This document shows, one piece after another, positions 48,756 to 57,915 of a stretch of DNA of 64,000 nucleotides. Below the pieces are notes generated by a model. It worked only from the letters and a program-made list of their open reading frames with translations, searched no databases and was not told where the DNA came from. Position 1 is the stretch's first letter, and each line of letters opens with the position of its first letter. The position numbers were made by a program, and so were the translations under genes. The stretch is from the NCBI GenBank assembly GCA_903875605.1, contig CAIQWT010000094.1:1-64000 (forward strand), written 5' to 3'. This stretch comes from an uncultured Geobacteraceae bacterium. GTDB taxonomy: Bacteria > Desulfobacterota > Desulfuromonadia > Geobacterales > Pseudopelobacteraceae.

Positions 48756-49228
48756 GATACGGAGCCTCCGGGTTTTTTAGTGGAAGGCACTATATCATTA
48801 ATACTTTTGCTGTCACGCAATGATGTCACTAAATCAGAGAAATCCTGCGGGGGATTTCCAGCAAAAGTCCCATCCTGTTCCAAGGTGCTGGCACGCATCA
48901 AACGCCCTGACAAATCCGCCGCACGTTCTGCAGATCTACGTATCAGCGACACATATTGCAGAAGTTCACCGTTGGCAGGATCGTCCCTGTCTATAAGGGT
49001 GCAGGCGCCCATAACTGTCGTCAGGATGTTATTAAAATCATCCGCCATACCACTCGCTAAAACAGCCATGAAATCTGGTGCCTGATGAGTGGGGGCTGTT
49101 TGGGCGCTATGTCTGGTGCGATGTCTTTTCATAGTGATTGTATTGTGAGCAGATGCAGAGCCCAGGGTTTTGACTTCCCTATACCCTGCATCCACTCCCC
49201 TGTACCTAGAATTTTTCGAACTCATCAT
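48752..49228 (-). CDS. Isolated HisKA-like domain without phospho-His or ATPase domain
   Basis: 158 residues from the outermost ATG, or about 126 from the ATG at 49132; neither start has a strong ribosome site. The core [20 protein letters not shown] matches the dimerisation box of HDFNN-type kinases, with Asp in place of His (codon 49040-49042). No HATPase domain follows; the C-terminus is short and polar. It could be a remnant of a kinase or a binding domain that pairs with the HDFNN kinases of the cluster. The reading frame is intact, so it is listed as a gene rather than a pseudogene. Confidence 0.65.
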   Translation of the reverse strand: MMSSKNSRYRGVDAGYREVKTLGSASAHNTITMKRHRTRHSAQTAPTHQAPDFMAVLASGMADDFNNILTTVMGACTLIDRDDPANGELLQYVSLIRRSAERAADLSGRLMRASTLEQDGTFAGNPPQDFSDLVTSLRDSKSINDIVPSTKKPGGSVS

Positions 49229-50888
49229 CCATGTGATCCGGGCCGGCCTGACCGAGCTGCAGATTTATACCGCCACCGGATGAGCGTTTGGCCTGTGGTG
49301 CTGCGGTACTCTTTCTAGCGTGAGCAATCTGAACCTTGGCGGGCTTACGGGAAGTCGATGCAGACGCAACACGACGACCTGAGTTACCGATATCAAAGAA
49401 ACTGATGGATTGCTGAAGCTGCTCTGCCTGGCTGGAGAGTTCTTCCGATGTGGAGGCCATCTCTTCAGAAGCGGAGGCGTTCTGCTGAATAACCTGATCA
49501 AGTTGCTGGATGGCCTTATTGATCTGCTCAGCACCGGTATCCTGTTCTTTACTGGAGGCGGTGATTTCCTGCACCAGCTCAGCTGTTTTCTGGATGTCCG
49601 GCACCATCTTGGTCAGCATGTCTCCGGCCTGCTCGGCAATAGCAACGCTGCGAGTGGAAAGACTTGAGATCTCTCCGGCGGCAGACTGACTACGCTCAGC
49701 CAACTTGCGGACTTCGGAGGCGACAACAGCAAAACCTTTGCCATGTTCACCGGCGCGAGCAGCTTCGATGGCTGCGTTCAATGCCAACAGGTTAGTCTGG
49801 CGGGCGATCTCTTCGATGATGCTGATCTTGGTAGCTATTTCCTTCATGGCTGAGACTGTTTCCACAACAGCTTTGCCGCCATCTTTGGCATCTACTGAAC
49901 TTTTGATGGAAATTTTTTCCGTCTGCATAGCGTTATCAGTGTTCTGACGGATACTGGACGCCATCTCTTCCATGCTCGAAGAAATTTCTTCTGCTGAGGC
50001 AGCCTGCTCGGTGGCACCCTGCGACATCTGCTGTGCGGTCGATGAAAGTTCCTGACTGCCGGATGCAACATTGTCAGCAGCGGTCATAACTTCACCGACA
50101 ATACTGCTCAACTTGGTTACCATTTCGTTCAAAGCCAGCGCCAACTGGCCTATTTCGTCCTTCTGGTCCAGGTCGATCTTCTGTGTCAGATCGCCGGCGG
50201 CAACCGCCTGGGCAAAAACAACTCCTTTACGGAGCGGGTTGCTGATGATATTGGAAATAAAGAATCCGAACAGAATTGCGACAATAATGCCGCCGACCGC
50301 AAGGCCGATCATCAATCTGGTCGCTGTTGCGGCCAGGGCGGTGTTGTTATCCGAGGTAAGCTTGGCCTGCTTCAGCTTGGCTTCGACAAGCTTTTCGATA
50401 GCGTCCTGCTCGTCTCTTGATGCCTTGGCCCCATCACCCTGCATAAGAGCCAGGGCTTCTTTATCCTGGTTGTTTGTTGCAAACTGCACCATTTTATCGA
50501 CCATCGGACCATATGTAGTGCGCGATTTTTTGAATTCTTCAAACAGCTTGCGACCTTCGTCAGTCAGGATTGTTTTCTCGAACTCAACGCCAGACTTGTC
50601 GATATCCCCACGTAGTTCCTGAATTCGTTTAGCAAATTTCTGTATTTCTTCTGGAGATGTAGCAAGAACGAGATCACGGAGATTTACCCGCATCCGCTGA
50701 AAGCAAACTGACACATCCTGTAACTGTCCGATCGGGATAGTGATTTTTTCATAGAGAACCGTATCTGCAGCATCTATTTTTTTGAGTTCGATAACACCGA
50801 TAACACCGATTATCCCGGCTATTGCCGCAACAATTACAAAGGCCGATAACAGTTTAACGCTGATTTTAAGGTTATAATACCAACTCAT
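49206..50888 (-). CDS. Methyl-accepting chemotaxis protein, 4HB type, with FEKF tail
   Basis: 560 residues. TM1 (about 11-31), a 4HB-type sensor domain (about 32-190; [24 protein letters not shown]), TM2 (about 193-214), HAMP, and a signalling coiled coil with the tip [18 protein letters not shown]. The final residues DEFEKF fit the C-terminal pattern aromatic-x-x-aromatic that tethers CheR/CheB in some receptors. It is near identical to the MCP at 40185 in the signalling domain. It comes just after cheW at the head of the operon. Confidence 0.95.
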   Translation of the reverse strand: MSWYYNLKISVKLLSAFVIVAAIAGIIGVIGVIELKKIDAADTVLYEKITIPIGQLQDVSVCFQRMRVNLRDLVLATSPEEIQKFAKRIQELRGDIDKSGVEFEKTILTDEGRKLFEEFKKSRTTYGPMVDKMVQFATNNQDKEALALMQGDGAKASRDEQDAIEKLVEAKLKQAKLTSDNNTALAATATRLMIGLAVGGIIVAILFGFFISNIISNPLRKGVVFAQAVAAGDLTQKIDLDQKDEIGQLALALNEMVTKLSSIVGEVMTAADNVASGSQELSSTAQQMSQGATEQAASAEEISSSMEEMASSIRQNTDNAMQTEKISIKSSVDAKDGGKAVVETVSAMKEIATKISIIEEIARQTNLLALNAAIEAARAGEHGKGFAVVASEVRKLAERSQSAAGEISSLSTRSVAIAEQAGDMLTKMVPDIQKTAELVQEITASSKEQDTGAEQINKAIQQLDQVIQQNASASEEMASTSEELSSQAEQLQQSISFFDIGNSGRRVASASTSRKPAKVQIAHARKSTAAPQAKRSSGGGINLQLGQAGPDHMDDEFEKF

Positions 50889-50929
50889 AACACTCTCCTT
50901 TTTGCTGTTTAATTGAAGTTTATTTTTGT

Positions 50930-51418
50930 CTATTCTGCTATTGAGTCTGCACCCTGTACCGCAGCAATCTCGCTGCTGGAAAAGACTTTATCGATATCAA
51001 GGATCATGACAAAACGTCCGTCGTGTTTGCCCATTCCCTTGATAAATTCAGTTTTGAGGTGTGTGCCAATGTGCGGGGCTGCTTCGATTTGTGACGGTTC
51101 CATTTCAATAACCTCCTGCACACTGTCGGCAAGAGCACCGAGGACGGTATTTTCACCATCCATCATTACCTCTACAACAATTATGCAGGTATTTACCGTC
51201 TGCGCGGTCTCCTCCATGGCAAACTTCAACCTGAGGTCAATGACCGGTACGACACAGCCGCGCAGGTTAATGACTCCCCTCATGAAATCCGGCACCTGCG
51301 GTACCTTGGTAATGTTGGTGATCTCCAGAATTTCCCTGACTCTGGCAACATCGACGGCAAACACTTCGTCGGCCAGCGTAAAGGTTAGATACTGGGTCGT
51401 CTGTAACTCTTCAGCCAT
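50930..51418 (-). CDS. cheW: Chemotaxis coupling protein CheW
   Basis: 162 residues, a single CheW domain: [49 protein letters not shown], and [20 protein letters not shown]. It joins MCPs to CheA. It is the first gene of the che operon, 41 bases before the MCP. The ribosome site AAAGGAGG lies just before its ATG. It has a 289-base upstream space with two repeat elements. Confidence 0.96.
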   Translation of the reverse strand: MAEELQTTQYLTFTLADEVFAVDVARVREILEITNITKVPQVPDFMRGVINLRGCVVPVIDLRLKFAMEETAQTVNTCIIVVEVMMDGENTVLGALADSVQEVIEMEPSQIEAAPHIGTHLKTEFIKGMGKHDGRFVMILDIDKVFSSSEIAAVQGADSIAE

Positions 51419-51457
51419 ACACAGCCTCCTTTCCTGCCTTGATAGTACAAAAAACTA

Positions 51458-51483
51458 CACAATTGTTGTTTACACCAATTGTG
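51458..51483. promoter_or_regulatory. Inverted repeat just upstream of cheW
   Basis: CACAATTG and CAATTGTG arms (8 bp) are separated by 10 bases, with the near end about 40 bases before the cheW ATG. The position and spacing suggest a repressor or activator site, or part of a promoter. On the minus strand TTGGCAC overlaps one arm and resembles a sigma-54 -24 element, but the -12 part does not fit. Confidence 0.4.
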
Positions 51484-51585
51484 CCAAGGCGAAAAAAGAG
51501 TGAGTCTAAAATGGTAATAAGTTAATTTCAGGAGGGTTATGAGAGTGAGGCGGTGATGAGCGGATAAATAAAACTTTGTGGGTTT

Positions 51586-51644
51586 GTGTAACATGGTACG
51601 GTATTTATGTTACATGTTACACAACATAGTGACACATGTTACAT
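51586..51644. promoter_or_regulatory. Cluster of four ATGTTACA/TGTAACAT sites upstream of the che operon
   Basis: The 8-mer TGTAACAT occurs at 51587-51594 and its complement ATGTTACA at 51607-51614, 51614-51621 and 51636-51643. The sites form an inverted pair followed by two direct repeats. The cluster lies about 170-225 bases before cheW and just after the stop of the FapA-like gene. Such multiple sites are typical of cooperative regulator binding. The regulator is unknown. The rest of the 51419-51707 gap shows no gene. Confidence 0.5.
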
Positions 51645-51707
51645 ACCGATTTAACTGAATTCAGCAGCAGAATACTGCATATCATAAAATGCCCCTGCCT
51701 GAGTATT

Positions 51708-53156
51708 TTACGCATGTAATGCCATTTTCTGTTCCCGAACAAACGCCAGCTCAATGTCTGTTGCCTTTATATTCAGGCCGGTCATTGACAGATAACGAAG
51801 TCCCCCATCGATACTATTTTCAATAACAGTTAGCGGCCCATCCTTTTGTTCCTTAATTATTTCAGCGGCACTGCCAAGAGTCAACAGCACATTTTCATAG
51901 AGCATAGCTTTGGCGTTTATTTTGGCGTTGGTATTTACATCTGATTTACCCCTTATGGCCATGATACTGTCTGTCAATGCGGCAATTGTCTTCCGCAGCT
52001 CGGCAACTTCAGAGAGAGACTGGGATTGCTTTGCCTTGTTCTGCGTTTCAGCCATTGCGGCGAACAGACTTTCCAGTAGCTCAACATCGTGGTAATCGAT
52101 TCCAGATTGAAGTTTAGTCTGTACTGATGATACCGAACCGATTTTTTTAGCTTCTATACCACCAAGTGCTATATACGAGCCGCCAGAAATAGCACCTTTA
52201 TCAACGATTATTTTCCCAAGCGTTTTTATTGTGCAATTGTGAATTTCAACCCCCACAATCACATCTCCGGCACACTCGACAGCAACATCATGAATATAGT
52301 TGGCCCGGATCGAACCTCCGCAGACAATCGACCCCTTATCCTGACCATCCATACCGCAAAAGGTAATATTGCCATCACTGACAATGTTGCAGACGCCTAT
52401 ATTCCCTGAAATTGAGAGGCCTTTACTCGCCGTAATGTTAAAATTATCCAGTACGTCGCCACGCACTTCAACAACACCTTTGAAATTAATAGTACCGACC
52501 CTGAAATTTACATCTCCCTTGACAACATATTCTTCCTCAACAGAGATTTCGCCTGCAGACTGGCAAAAACGACCGGTAGCAGCAGCGATAAGAAGCGCGC
52601 CATCTTCTTCAACACGAATGTTCTTGCCGAACGTCACTTTTAGTGGCTTGCCCGGTTGCGCTGGAATAGTTACGCCCATAATGTTTCTGCCCGGCGTGCC
52701 GGACCCGGCCGGAATGACTCGACCGATCTCATCACCTTTGGATACGTTGACAAATGTTTGAACAATATGCATATCCAGATCAGTTACAATTTCATCGTTA
52801 TCAAGCACTTTAGTTGAAGACTGCACTGATAACGCGATGTATTCATCCGTTCCGGCCACAGGAGCTGTTCCTGAAGCCAGCAGCACATCAACCTGCTGTT
52901 GACCGGCTGCCGCTTTGATGACAAAATCATCGAAGGCCTGCTGATCAATTCCTTCCCTGACGTTGTATTGCTTTAAAAAAGCAGCCAGCTCATCACTTGT
53001 CATCATGGAGCCCTGATCGTGAGGGACGTAGCTGCAACGGCATTCCAGACGATTGTCCGGCACCCGCAGATAAAGACTGTAACCGAGTTTTTTAATTTCA
53101 CTGCCGCCAATAGCCGGCGCAGCAGCACTCTGTGCTGGTTCGTGCGTATTCGTCAT
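51708..53156 (-). CDS. FapA/DUF342-family beta-helix protein
   Basis: 482 residues. An N-terminal region (about 1-130) precedes the DUF342/FapA signature segment GRVIPAGSGTPGRNIMG, then repeated short strands (GDVNFRVGTINFKGVVEVRGDV, GNIGVCNIVSDGNITF, GSIVCGGSIRANYIHDV) typical of a right-handed beta-helix, followed by a helical C-terminus. Family members are cytosolic polymer-like or scaffold proteins; function is mostly unknown, and some affect motility or cell morphology. It lies between a sigma-54 activator (104 bases) and the che operon (289 bases), on the same strand. Confidence 0.88.
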   Translation of the reverse strand: MTNTHEPAQSAAAPAIGGSEIKKLGYSLYLRVPDNRLECRCSYVPHDQGSMMTSDELAAFLKQYNVREGIDQQAFDDFVIKAAAGQQQVDVLLASGTAPVAGTDEYIALSVQSSTKVLDNDEIVTDLDMHIVQTFVNVSKGDEIGRVIPAGSGTPGRNIMGVTIPAQPGKPLKVTFGKNIRVEEDGALLIAAATGRFCQSAGEISVEEEYVVKGDVNFRVGTINFKGVVEVRGDVLDNFNITASKGLSISGNIGVCNIVSDGNITFCGMDGQDKGSIVCGGSIRANYIHDVAVECAGDVIVGVEIHNCTIKTLGKIIVDKGAISGGSYIALGGIEAKKIGSVSSVQTKLQSGIDYHDVELLESLFAAMAETQNKAKQSQSLSEVAELRKTIAALTDSIMAIRGKSDVNTNAKINAKAMLYENVLLTLGSAAEIIKEQKDGPLTVIENSIDGGLRYLSMTGLNIKATDIELAFVREQKMALHA

Positions 53157-53260
53157 GGCATCCTCCGCCCCTCACTCAAATCCGCTGATTAGTGCACACG
53201 GCTCGCAGGCCGCTACTCAACAATACCTATCGACAATTGAACAATTACCTGAATATTATT

Positions 53261-55042
53261 CTAACCCTCAACCTCCATTTGGCGATAAAGAGTCATGCGA
53301 CTGATGCCGAGCAGCCTTGCCGCGCGGGCTTTGTTACCGCCAGAGGCGGTCAGTGCTTCCGCAATAGAAATCCTGGTGGCAGTAACAGGCGCTGTGTGGA
53401 CAGCTTTCTTACCGCCAGGGGCAACGAATCGCGGCAAACTTTCCAGTAGATCCTGCGGCAGATCGCTAACTGTAATGATAGAAGTGCTGCAGACAATGCA
53501 GGCATGCTCAATAGCATGCTCAAGCTCACGAACATTCCCTGGCCAGGGATAGCAAAGAAAAAGGCTCATGACATCGTCTGAAACAGCCATCACAGCTTTT
53601 GAGAGCTTGATGTTGAATTTAGTGATAAAATGGGTAACTAGTTGGGTAATGTCATCTCTACGTTCCCGCAATGGCGGCAGATCGAGACGAACTACGTTCA
53701 GACGATAATAAAGATCCTGACGAAAAGTACCTTGAATAACCTTCTCAGCCAGACTCTGGTTTGTGGCGGCAACAATGCGAACATCCACCTTGATGGGGCT
53801 TGAGTCGCCCACACGTTCAAATTCGCTTTCCTGCAACACCCTCAAGAGACGCATCTGAATAGCCGGCGAGATGTCTCCGATTTCATCCAGAAACAGTGTG
53901 CCTCCGTGAGCTTTCTGAAAACGCCCGATTTTATCTGATATTGCTCCGGTAAACGCACCGCGAACATGACCGAACAGCTCACTTTCCAGAAGGTGCTCTG
54001 ACAGGGCGGAACAATTAACCTTCACAAAAGGCCCTCTTGAGCGCGACCCACTGCCATGCAGTGCTGCGGCAACAAGCTCTTTACCGGTACCGCTCTCGCC
54101 GTTGACAAGAACGGTGGTGGGGACGTTGGCGAGCGATTCGATCATAGAGTAGACCCGCTGCATCGGTGCGGAAATGCCGATAATGCTATGGAACTTACCC
54201 CGCAGTTGCAAAGAGCGTTCCATCTCCACCAGTTCGGTTTCATCACGAATGACTGATACCGCGCCACTGATCATCCCTTCTGATTCGGCCACCGGCGTAG
54301 CTGTCAAGCTGATAATGCGGGTTTTCCCCGAGGCAGACCGGCACTCGATACGCCTTAATTCCAGCGGAGCATTTTTGTGCAGTGCCTCCAGTAGAGCCGT
54401 CTGACAGCCGCCGTCACAGCCAAGACGTATGTCAGCGGCATCTGTTCCAATAAGTTCGGGACGGTATCCACAGAAGCGCTCCGCCGTTGTATTAAACTGT
54501 GCAAGCCGCCCATACTTGTCGATCATGACAATGCTATCAGTGACCGTTCTAAAAATAGCATTCAGATTGGCCCGATTAAGCTCCCGCTCATCACTGAGAG
54601 CCTTTGCACTTAAGGCAAGGCGTGTAACTGCAATCAGCATTTCATAGCGCACAGGCTTGGTAATATAATCAAAGGCACCCAGTCGCAGCGCTTCTGCAGC
54701 AGATTCAACATGTGGACATCCGGTAAACAGCACCACCTGTGTTGCAGGTGCAGATGCCTTTATATCACGCAGCAGATCGAGACCACTCTCACCGGCAAGC
54801 ATGATATCGATAAAGGCAAGATCATAGCTGCCGTCTTGCAGAAAAGCCCTGGCAGCAGAAAGGCCGGCAGCGGTATCAACCAGATACCCTTCTTTTGATA
54901 ACAGGGTACCCAGCGTGAAGCGGATACCGTCTTCATCATCGACCAGCAGTATGCGGTGCTGCAGTTGCTGTATCGGCACTTGTATTACCTCATATCTCTG
55001 AATTATTGCAAAATCCGGTTTTTTTGTCTTGAGCAAGTTCAT
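53261..55042 (-). CDS. Sigma-54-dependent regulator REC-PAS-AAA+-Fis
   Basis: 593 residues. The receiver (about 28-145, VDDEDGIRF, phospho-Asp in LAFIDIMLAGESG), a PAS domain (about 155-275), AAA+ (about 285-530, GESGTGKE, GAFTGA intact, LFLDEIGD) and a Fis-type helix-turn-helix (NKARAARLLGISRMTLYRQM) are visible. It activates -24/-12 promoters. A GTG at 54979 with GAGG 8 bases upstream is an alternative start that removes 21 unconserved residues. It is a candidate regulator for the FapA-like gene, but targets are not proven; the PAS domain suggests an additional small-molecule or redox input. Confidence 0.92.
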   Translation of the reverse strand: MNLLKTKKPDFAIIQRYEVIQVPIQQLQHRILLVDDEDGIRFTLGTLLSKEGYLVDTAAGLSAARAFLQDGSYDLAFIDIMLAGESGLDLLRDIKASAPATQVVLFTGCPHVESAAEALRLGAFDYITKPVRYEMLIAVTRLALSAKALSDERELNRANLNAIFRTVTDSIVMIDKYGRLAQFNTTAERFCGYRPELIGTDAADIRLGCDGGCQTALLEALHKNAPLELRRIECRSASGKTRIISLTATPVAESEGMISGAVSVIRDETELVEMERSLQLRGKFHSIIGISAPMQRVYSMIESLANVPTTVLVNGESGTGKELVAAALHGSGSRSRGPFVKVNCSALSEHLLESELFGHVRGAFTGAISDKIGRFQKAHGGTLFLDEIGDISPAIQMRLLRVLQESEFERVGDSSPIKVDVRIVAATNQSLAEKVIQGTFRQDLYYRLNVVRLDLPPLRERRDDITQLVTHFITKFNIKLSKAVMAVSDDVMSLFLCYPWPGNVRELEHAIEHACIVCSTSIITVSDLPQDLLESLPRFVAPGGKKAVHTAPVTATRISIAEALTASGGNKARAARLLGISRMTLYRQMEVEG

Positions 55043-55185
55043 GCCAAGGTTACTTTTTCTGGAATATATTACTTATCCTTGGCTACGCAAGAGAATTATA
55101 CTAAAAAATGGGTTACAATATTGACCTGCCAGACAGAGTAAGGTACTTTACCGCTCACATTTATGCAAGGAAGGAAGCTCCCGCT

Positions 55186-55653
55186 ATGCAACGTCCGTCA
55201 TGGGATCAGTATTTTATGGATATAACCCGACTGGTGGCAACAAGGTCCACCTGCATGAGGCGTCAAGTCGGCGCCATACTGGTAAAGGATCGTAACATCC
55301 TTGCCACAGGTTACAATGGCGTACCATCAGGCATCACTCATTGTGACTCAGTCGGCTGCCTGCGGGAACGCCTCAAAGTCCCATCAGGAGAACGTCATGA
55401 ACTCTGCCGTGGACTCCACGCCGAGCAAAACGCCATTATCCAGGCAGCACGGCACGGTATAAATATTGATGGCGCAACACTTTACTGCACAACCATGCCA
55501 TGCATAATCTGTACTAAAATGCTTATCAACGCCGGCATAACAGCGGTCGTCTACGCCGAGGGTTATGCGGACGAACTTGCCCGTGAAATGATTGCTGAGA
55601 CCGGCATAACTGTACATCATTTTTCATCTGATACTATGGAGCAGATGCCGTGA
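55186..55653 (+). CDS. dCMP deaminase
   Basis: 155 residues from the ATG at 55186, which has AAGGAAG about 8 bases upstream; the upstream ATG at 55108 is unlikely. The zinc site is HAEQNAII with [10 protein letters not shown], and an extra Cys/His region lies in [12 protein letters not shown] as in ComEB-type dCMP deaminases. It converts dCMP to dUMP for thymidylate synthesis. It starts an operon with nrdR and the riboflavin genes; the GTG of nrdR overlaps its stop (GTGA). Confidence 0.93.
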   Translation: MQRPSWDQYFMDITRLVATRSTCMRRQVGAILVKDRNILATGYNGVPSGITHCDSVGCLRERLKVPSGERHELCRGLHAEQNAIIQAARHGINIDGATLYCTTMPCIICTKMLINAGITAVVYAEGYADELAREMIAETGITVHHFSSDTMEQMP

Positions 55654-56102
55654 AATGTCCTTTTTGCAACAATATGGACAGTAAGGTTGTAGACTCGCGA
55701 CCCGACAAGGGCGGCTCTGCCATTCGCCGACGTCGTGAATGCGAACAATGTGCCAAGCGGTTTACTACCCATGAGCGTATTGAAGAGATACTTCCCCAGG
55801 TATGCAAGAAGGATGGCCGCCGAGAGCAGTTTGACCGTCTGAAGATTATCAACGGTATCGTTAAGGCCTGTGAAAAGCGCCCGATTTCCAAAACCGATAT
55901 CGAACTGCTGGTTGACCGATTGGAAGCACGGCTTCAGGAATCGACTGATCGTGAAATTTCCACTACAACAATCGGCGAATGGGTAATGAAGGAACTACAC
56001 GGCATGGATGAAGTTGCCTACGTTCGCTTCGCTTCCGTCTACCGTTCTTTCAGAGATATCAACGAATTCATGCAGGAATTGCAGGAGCTGTTGAAAAAAT
56101 AG
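55650..56102 (+). CDS. nrdR: Transcriptional repressor NrdR of ribonucleotide reductase
   Basis: 150 residues, starting with GTG at 55650 that overlaps the previous stop. The zinc ribbon has C3, C6, C31 and C34 (MKCPFC, CEQC), followed by an ATP-cone domain (about 49-139: [16 protein letters not shown]). NrdR senses ATP/dATP and represses nrd genes at NrdR boxes. It is often beside ribD, as here (65 bases). The deaminase-nrdR pair links dNTP supply genes. Confidence 0.97.
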   Translation: MKCPFCNNMDSKVVDSRPDKGGSAIRRRRECEQCAKRFTTHERIEEILPQVCKKDGRREQFDRLKIINGIVKACEKRPISKTDIELLVDRLEARLQESTDREISTTTIGEWVMKELHGMDEVAYVRFASVYRSFRDINEFMQELQELLKK

Positions 56103-56167
56103 GGGGATTAAGATCTTTATTTCATTCTTCACCCCGCCTTTTGCTTTGCACAATATAAAAGGACCAC

Positions 56168-57271
56168 ATGGCAACTGACTCTAAATACATGAAACGCGCC
56201 CTGATTCTGGCTAAAAAAGGTGTTGGCAAAACGAGTCCTAATCCGGTTGTCGGCTGCGTAATCGTTAAAAACGGGATCATAATCGGTGAAGGGTGGCACA
56301 AGAGGGCCGGCGGGCATCATGCCGAAGTTCATGCCCTGAACATGGCCGGCGCGGAAGCGCATGGAGCAGATGTATATGTAACCCTTGAGCCATGCAGCCA
56401 TAAAGGCCGGACCCCGCCGTGCTGCGATGCCCTGATTCGAGCGGGTGTAAAACGTGTTGTAGTCGGCATGAGTGACCCGAATCCGCAAGTTAATGGCGGT
56501 GGTTTACAGGCTCTGCAGCAGGTGGGGATTGATACTGTCTGCGGGATTCTTGCGGATGAGTGTCGCGACATCAATAAACCATTCCTCAAATTTATTGCAA
56601 CCGGTCAACCGTATGTCACATATAAATGTGCCATGACTCTTGACGGTAAGACCGCGAGTTATTCCGGAGATTCACGATGGATAAGTTGTGAGGCATCTCG
56701 TAAATTAGTGCATCAAATGCGGGCTGAGAGCGACGCAATCATGGTAGGCGTCAACACCGTCATCGCTGATAATCCGCAGTTAACCGTGCGGCACATCAGG
56801 GGGCGCAATCCGCTGAGAGTTATTGTGGACAGTCACCTACGCACGCCGGAGAATGCCGCCGTAGTAAATGGCCATCTGGCACAGGGAACTATTATTGCGA
56901 CAACTGAAACAAACACTGAAATCCACGCCCGCTACCTGACAAAGGGTGTAAGTTTGCTGGTCTGCAGCTCGGAAAATAACAGAGTAAGTCTGCATGATCT
57001 CTGGAACAAATTAGGTAAACTAGGTGTTAGTTCTCTACTTTTGGAGGGTGGAAGCCATCTGGCAGGATGCGCTCTTACACAGGGGTTGATTGATAATTGT
57101 GTATTTTTTTATGCCCCGAAAGTAATCGGCAGCGACGGTTTTTCTCCCTTTGCTATTAACGGCACGACCAGCATGAGCAATTCAATTTCTTTTCAAGATC
57201 TATGCATGCAGCGCGTTGGCACGGATATTATGTTAACCGCCCGCCCGGAGATAAAATGTTCACAGGACTGA
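56168..57271 (+). CDS. ribD: Bifunctional riboflavin deaminase/reductase RibD
   Basis: 367 residues. The N-terminal deaminase domain (about 1-145) has HAEVHALNMAG and CSHKGRTPPCCDALI as the zinc site and PNPVVGCVIV. The C-terminal reductase (about 148-365) shows YVTYKCAMTLDGKTA, SDAIMVGVNTVIADNP and LLLEGGSHLAG. It performs the second and third steps of riboflavin synthesis. It overlaps ribE by 16 bases. No FMN riboswitch was recognised upstream. Confidence 0.96.
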   Translation: MATDSKYMKRALILAKKGVGKTSPNPVVGCVIVKNGIIIGEGWHKRAGGHHAEVHALNMAGAEAHGADVYVTLEPCSHKGRTPPCCDALIRAGVKRVVVGMSDPNPQVNGGGLQALQQVGIDTVCGILADECRDINKPFLKFIATGQPYVTYKCAMTLDGKTASYSGDSRWISCEASRKLVHQMRAESDAIMVGVNTVIADNPQLTVRHIRGRNPLRVIVDSHLRTPENAAVVNGHLAQGTIIATTETNTEIHARYLTKGVSLLVCSSENNRVSLHDLWNKLGKLGVSSLLLEGGSHLAGCALTQGLIDNCVFFYAPKVIGSDGFSPFAINGTTSMSNSISFQDLCMQRVGTDIMLTARPEIKCSQD

Positions 57272-57897
57272 TTGAAGATACCGGCCGCGTGACCTCTTTC
57301 CATCGCCGTGGCGAAGCTGGAATCCTCACTGTGGAGACTTCTCTGCCTTCGGCTGAAATTACCATTGGAGATTCGATTGCCGTTAACGGGACCTGCCTGA
57401 CCGTCACAGCAAGCGGCGGCCGATCTCTTACTTTTGACGTTTCCCCGGAAAGCATGTCCCGCACAACGATCGGGAAACTGTCCGGCAGCAGCCTTGTAAA
57501 TCTGGAGCGGGCACTTAAACTCGGTGATCGCTTAGGAGGTCATATTGTCAGTGGACACGTCGACTGCGCTGGAAACCTGAGCCGTTCAGAAAACCGATCC
57601 GGCAATTATCAGCTGCATTTTACGCTGCCTTCTGCTCATGCCCGCTATCTGGTGGAAAAGGGTTCAGTAACGATTGACGGCATCAGCCTGACAGTCAATA
57701 CGGTTTCACAGGATGGTTTTTCCGTTAACATAATTCCGCATACCTACTCTAATACTACGCTTGGGCAGCTTCGGATTGGCGACCGGGTTAACATTGAAAC
57801 CGATATCATCGGAAAGTATGTGGAACGACTGGCAGCTCCGTGGAAATCGGAAGGTGCATTAAGCATGAAAACACTCGCAGAAAATGGATTTATATAA
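57256..57897 (+). CDS. ribE: Riboflavin synthase alpha subunit
   Basis: 213 residues from the ATG at 57256 (GGAG 6 bases upstream, inside ribD). It has the internal duplication of the family: [12 protein letters not shown] with [13 protein letters not shown], and the second barrel with [15 protein letters not shown]. It dismutates two 6,7-dimethyl-8-ribityllumazines into riboflavin and the uracil by-product. It is tightly followed by ribBA (18 bases). Confidence 0.96.
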   Translation: MFTGLIEDTGRVTSFHRRGEAGILTVETSLPSAEITIGDSIAVNGTCLTVTASGGRSLTFDVSPESMSRTTIGKLSGSSLVNLERALKLGDRLGGHIVSGHVDCAGNLSRSENRSGNYQLHFTLPSAHARYLVEKGSVTIDGISLTVNTVSQDGFSVNIIPHTYSNTTLGQLRIGDRVNIETDIIGKYVERLAAPWKSEGALSMKTLAENGFI

Positions 57898-57915
57898 TCA
57901 GAAAGGAACATACTA

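Noticed and set aside
48752-49228. Calling this gene a pseudogene
   Set aside because: The frame is intact and tightly placed in the operon; loss of the ATPase domain alone is not proof of decay.
51458-51487. Sigma-54 promoter before cheW (TTGGCAC on the minus strand)
   Set aside because: The -24 element fits, but at the -12 position the essential GC is GT and neighbouring bases do not match.
56103-56167. FMN riboswitch before ribD
   Set aside because: The 65-base spacer is too short and lacks the conserved FMN aptamer segments; ribD is inside an operon.
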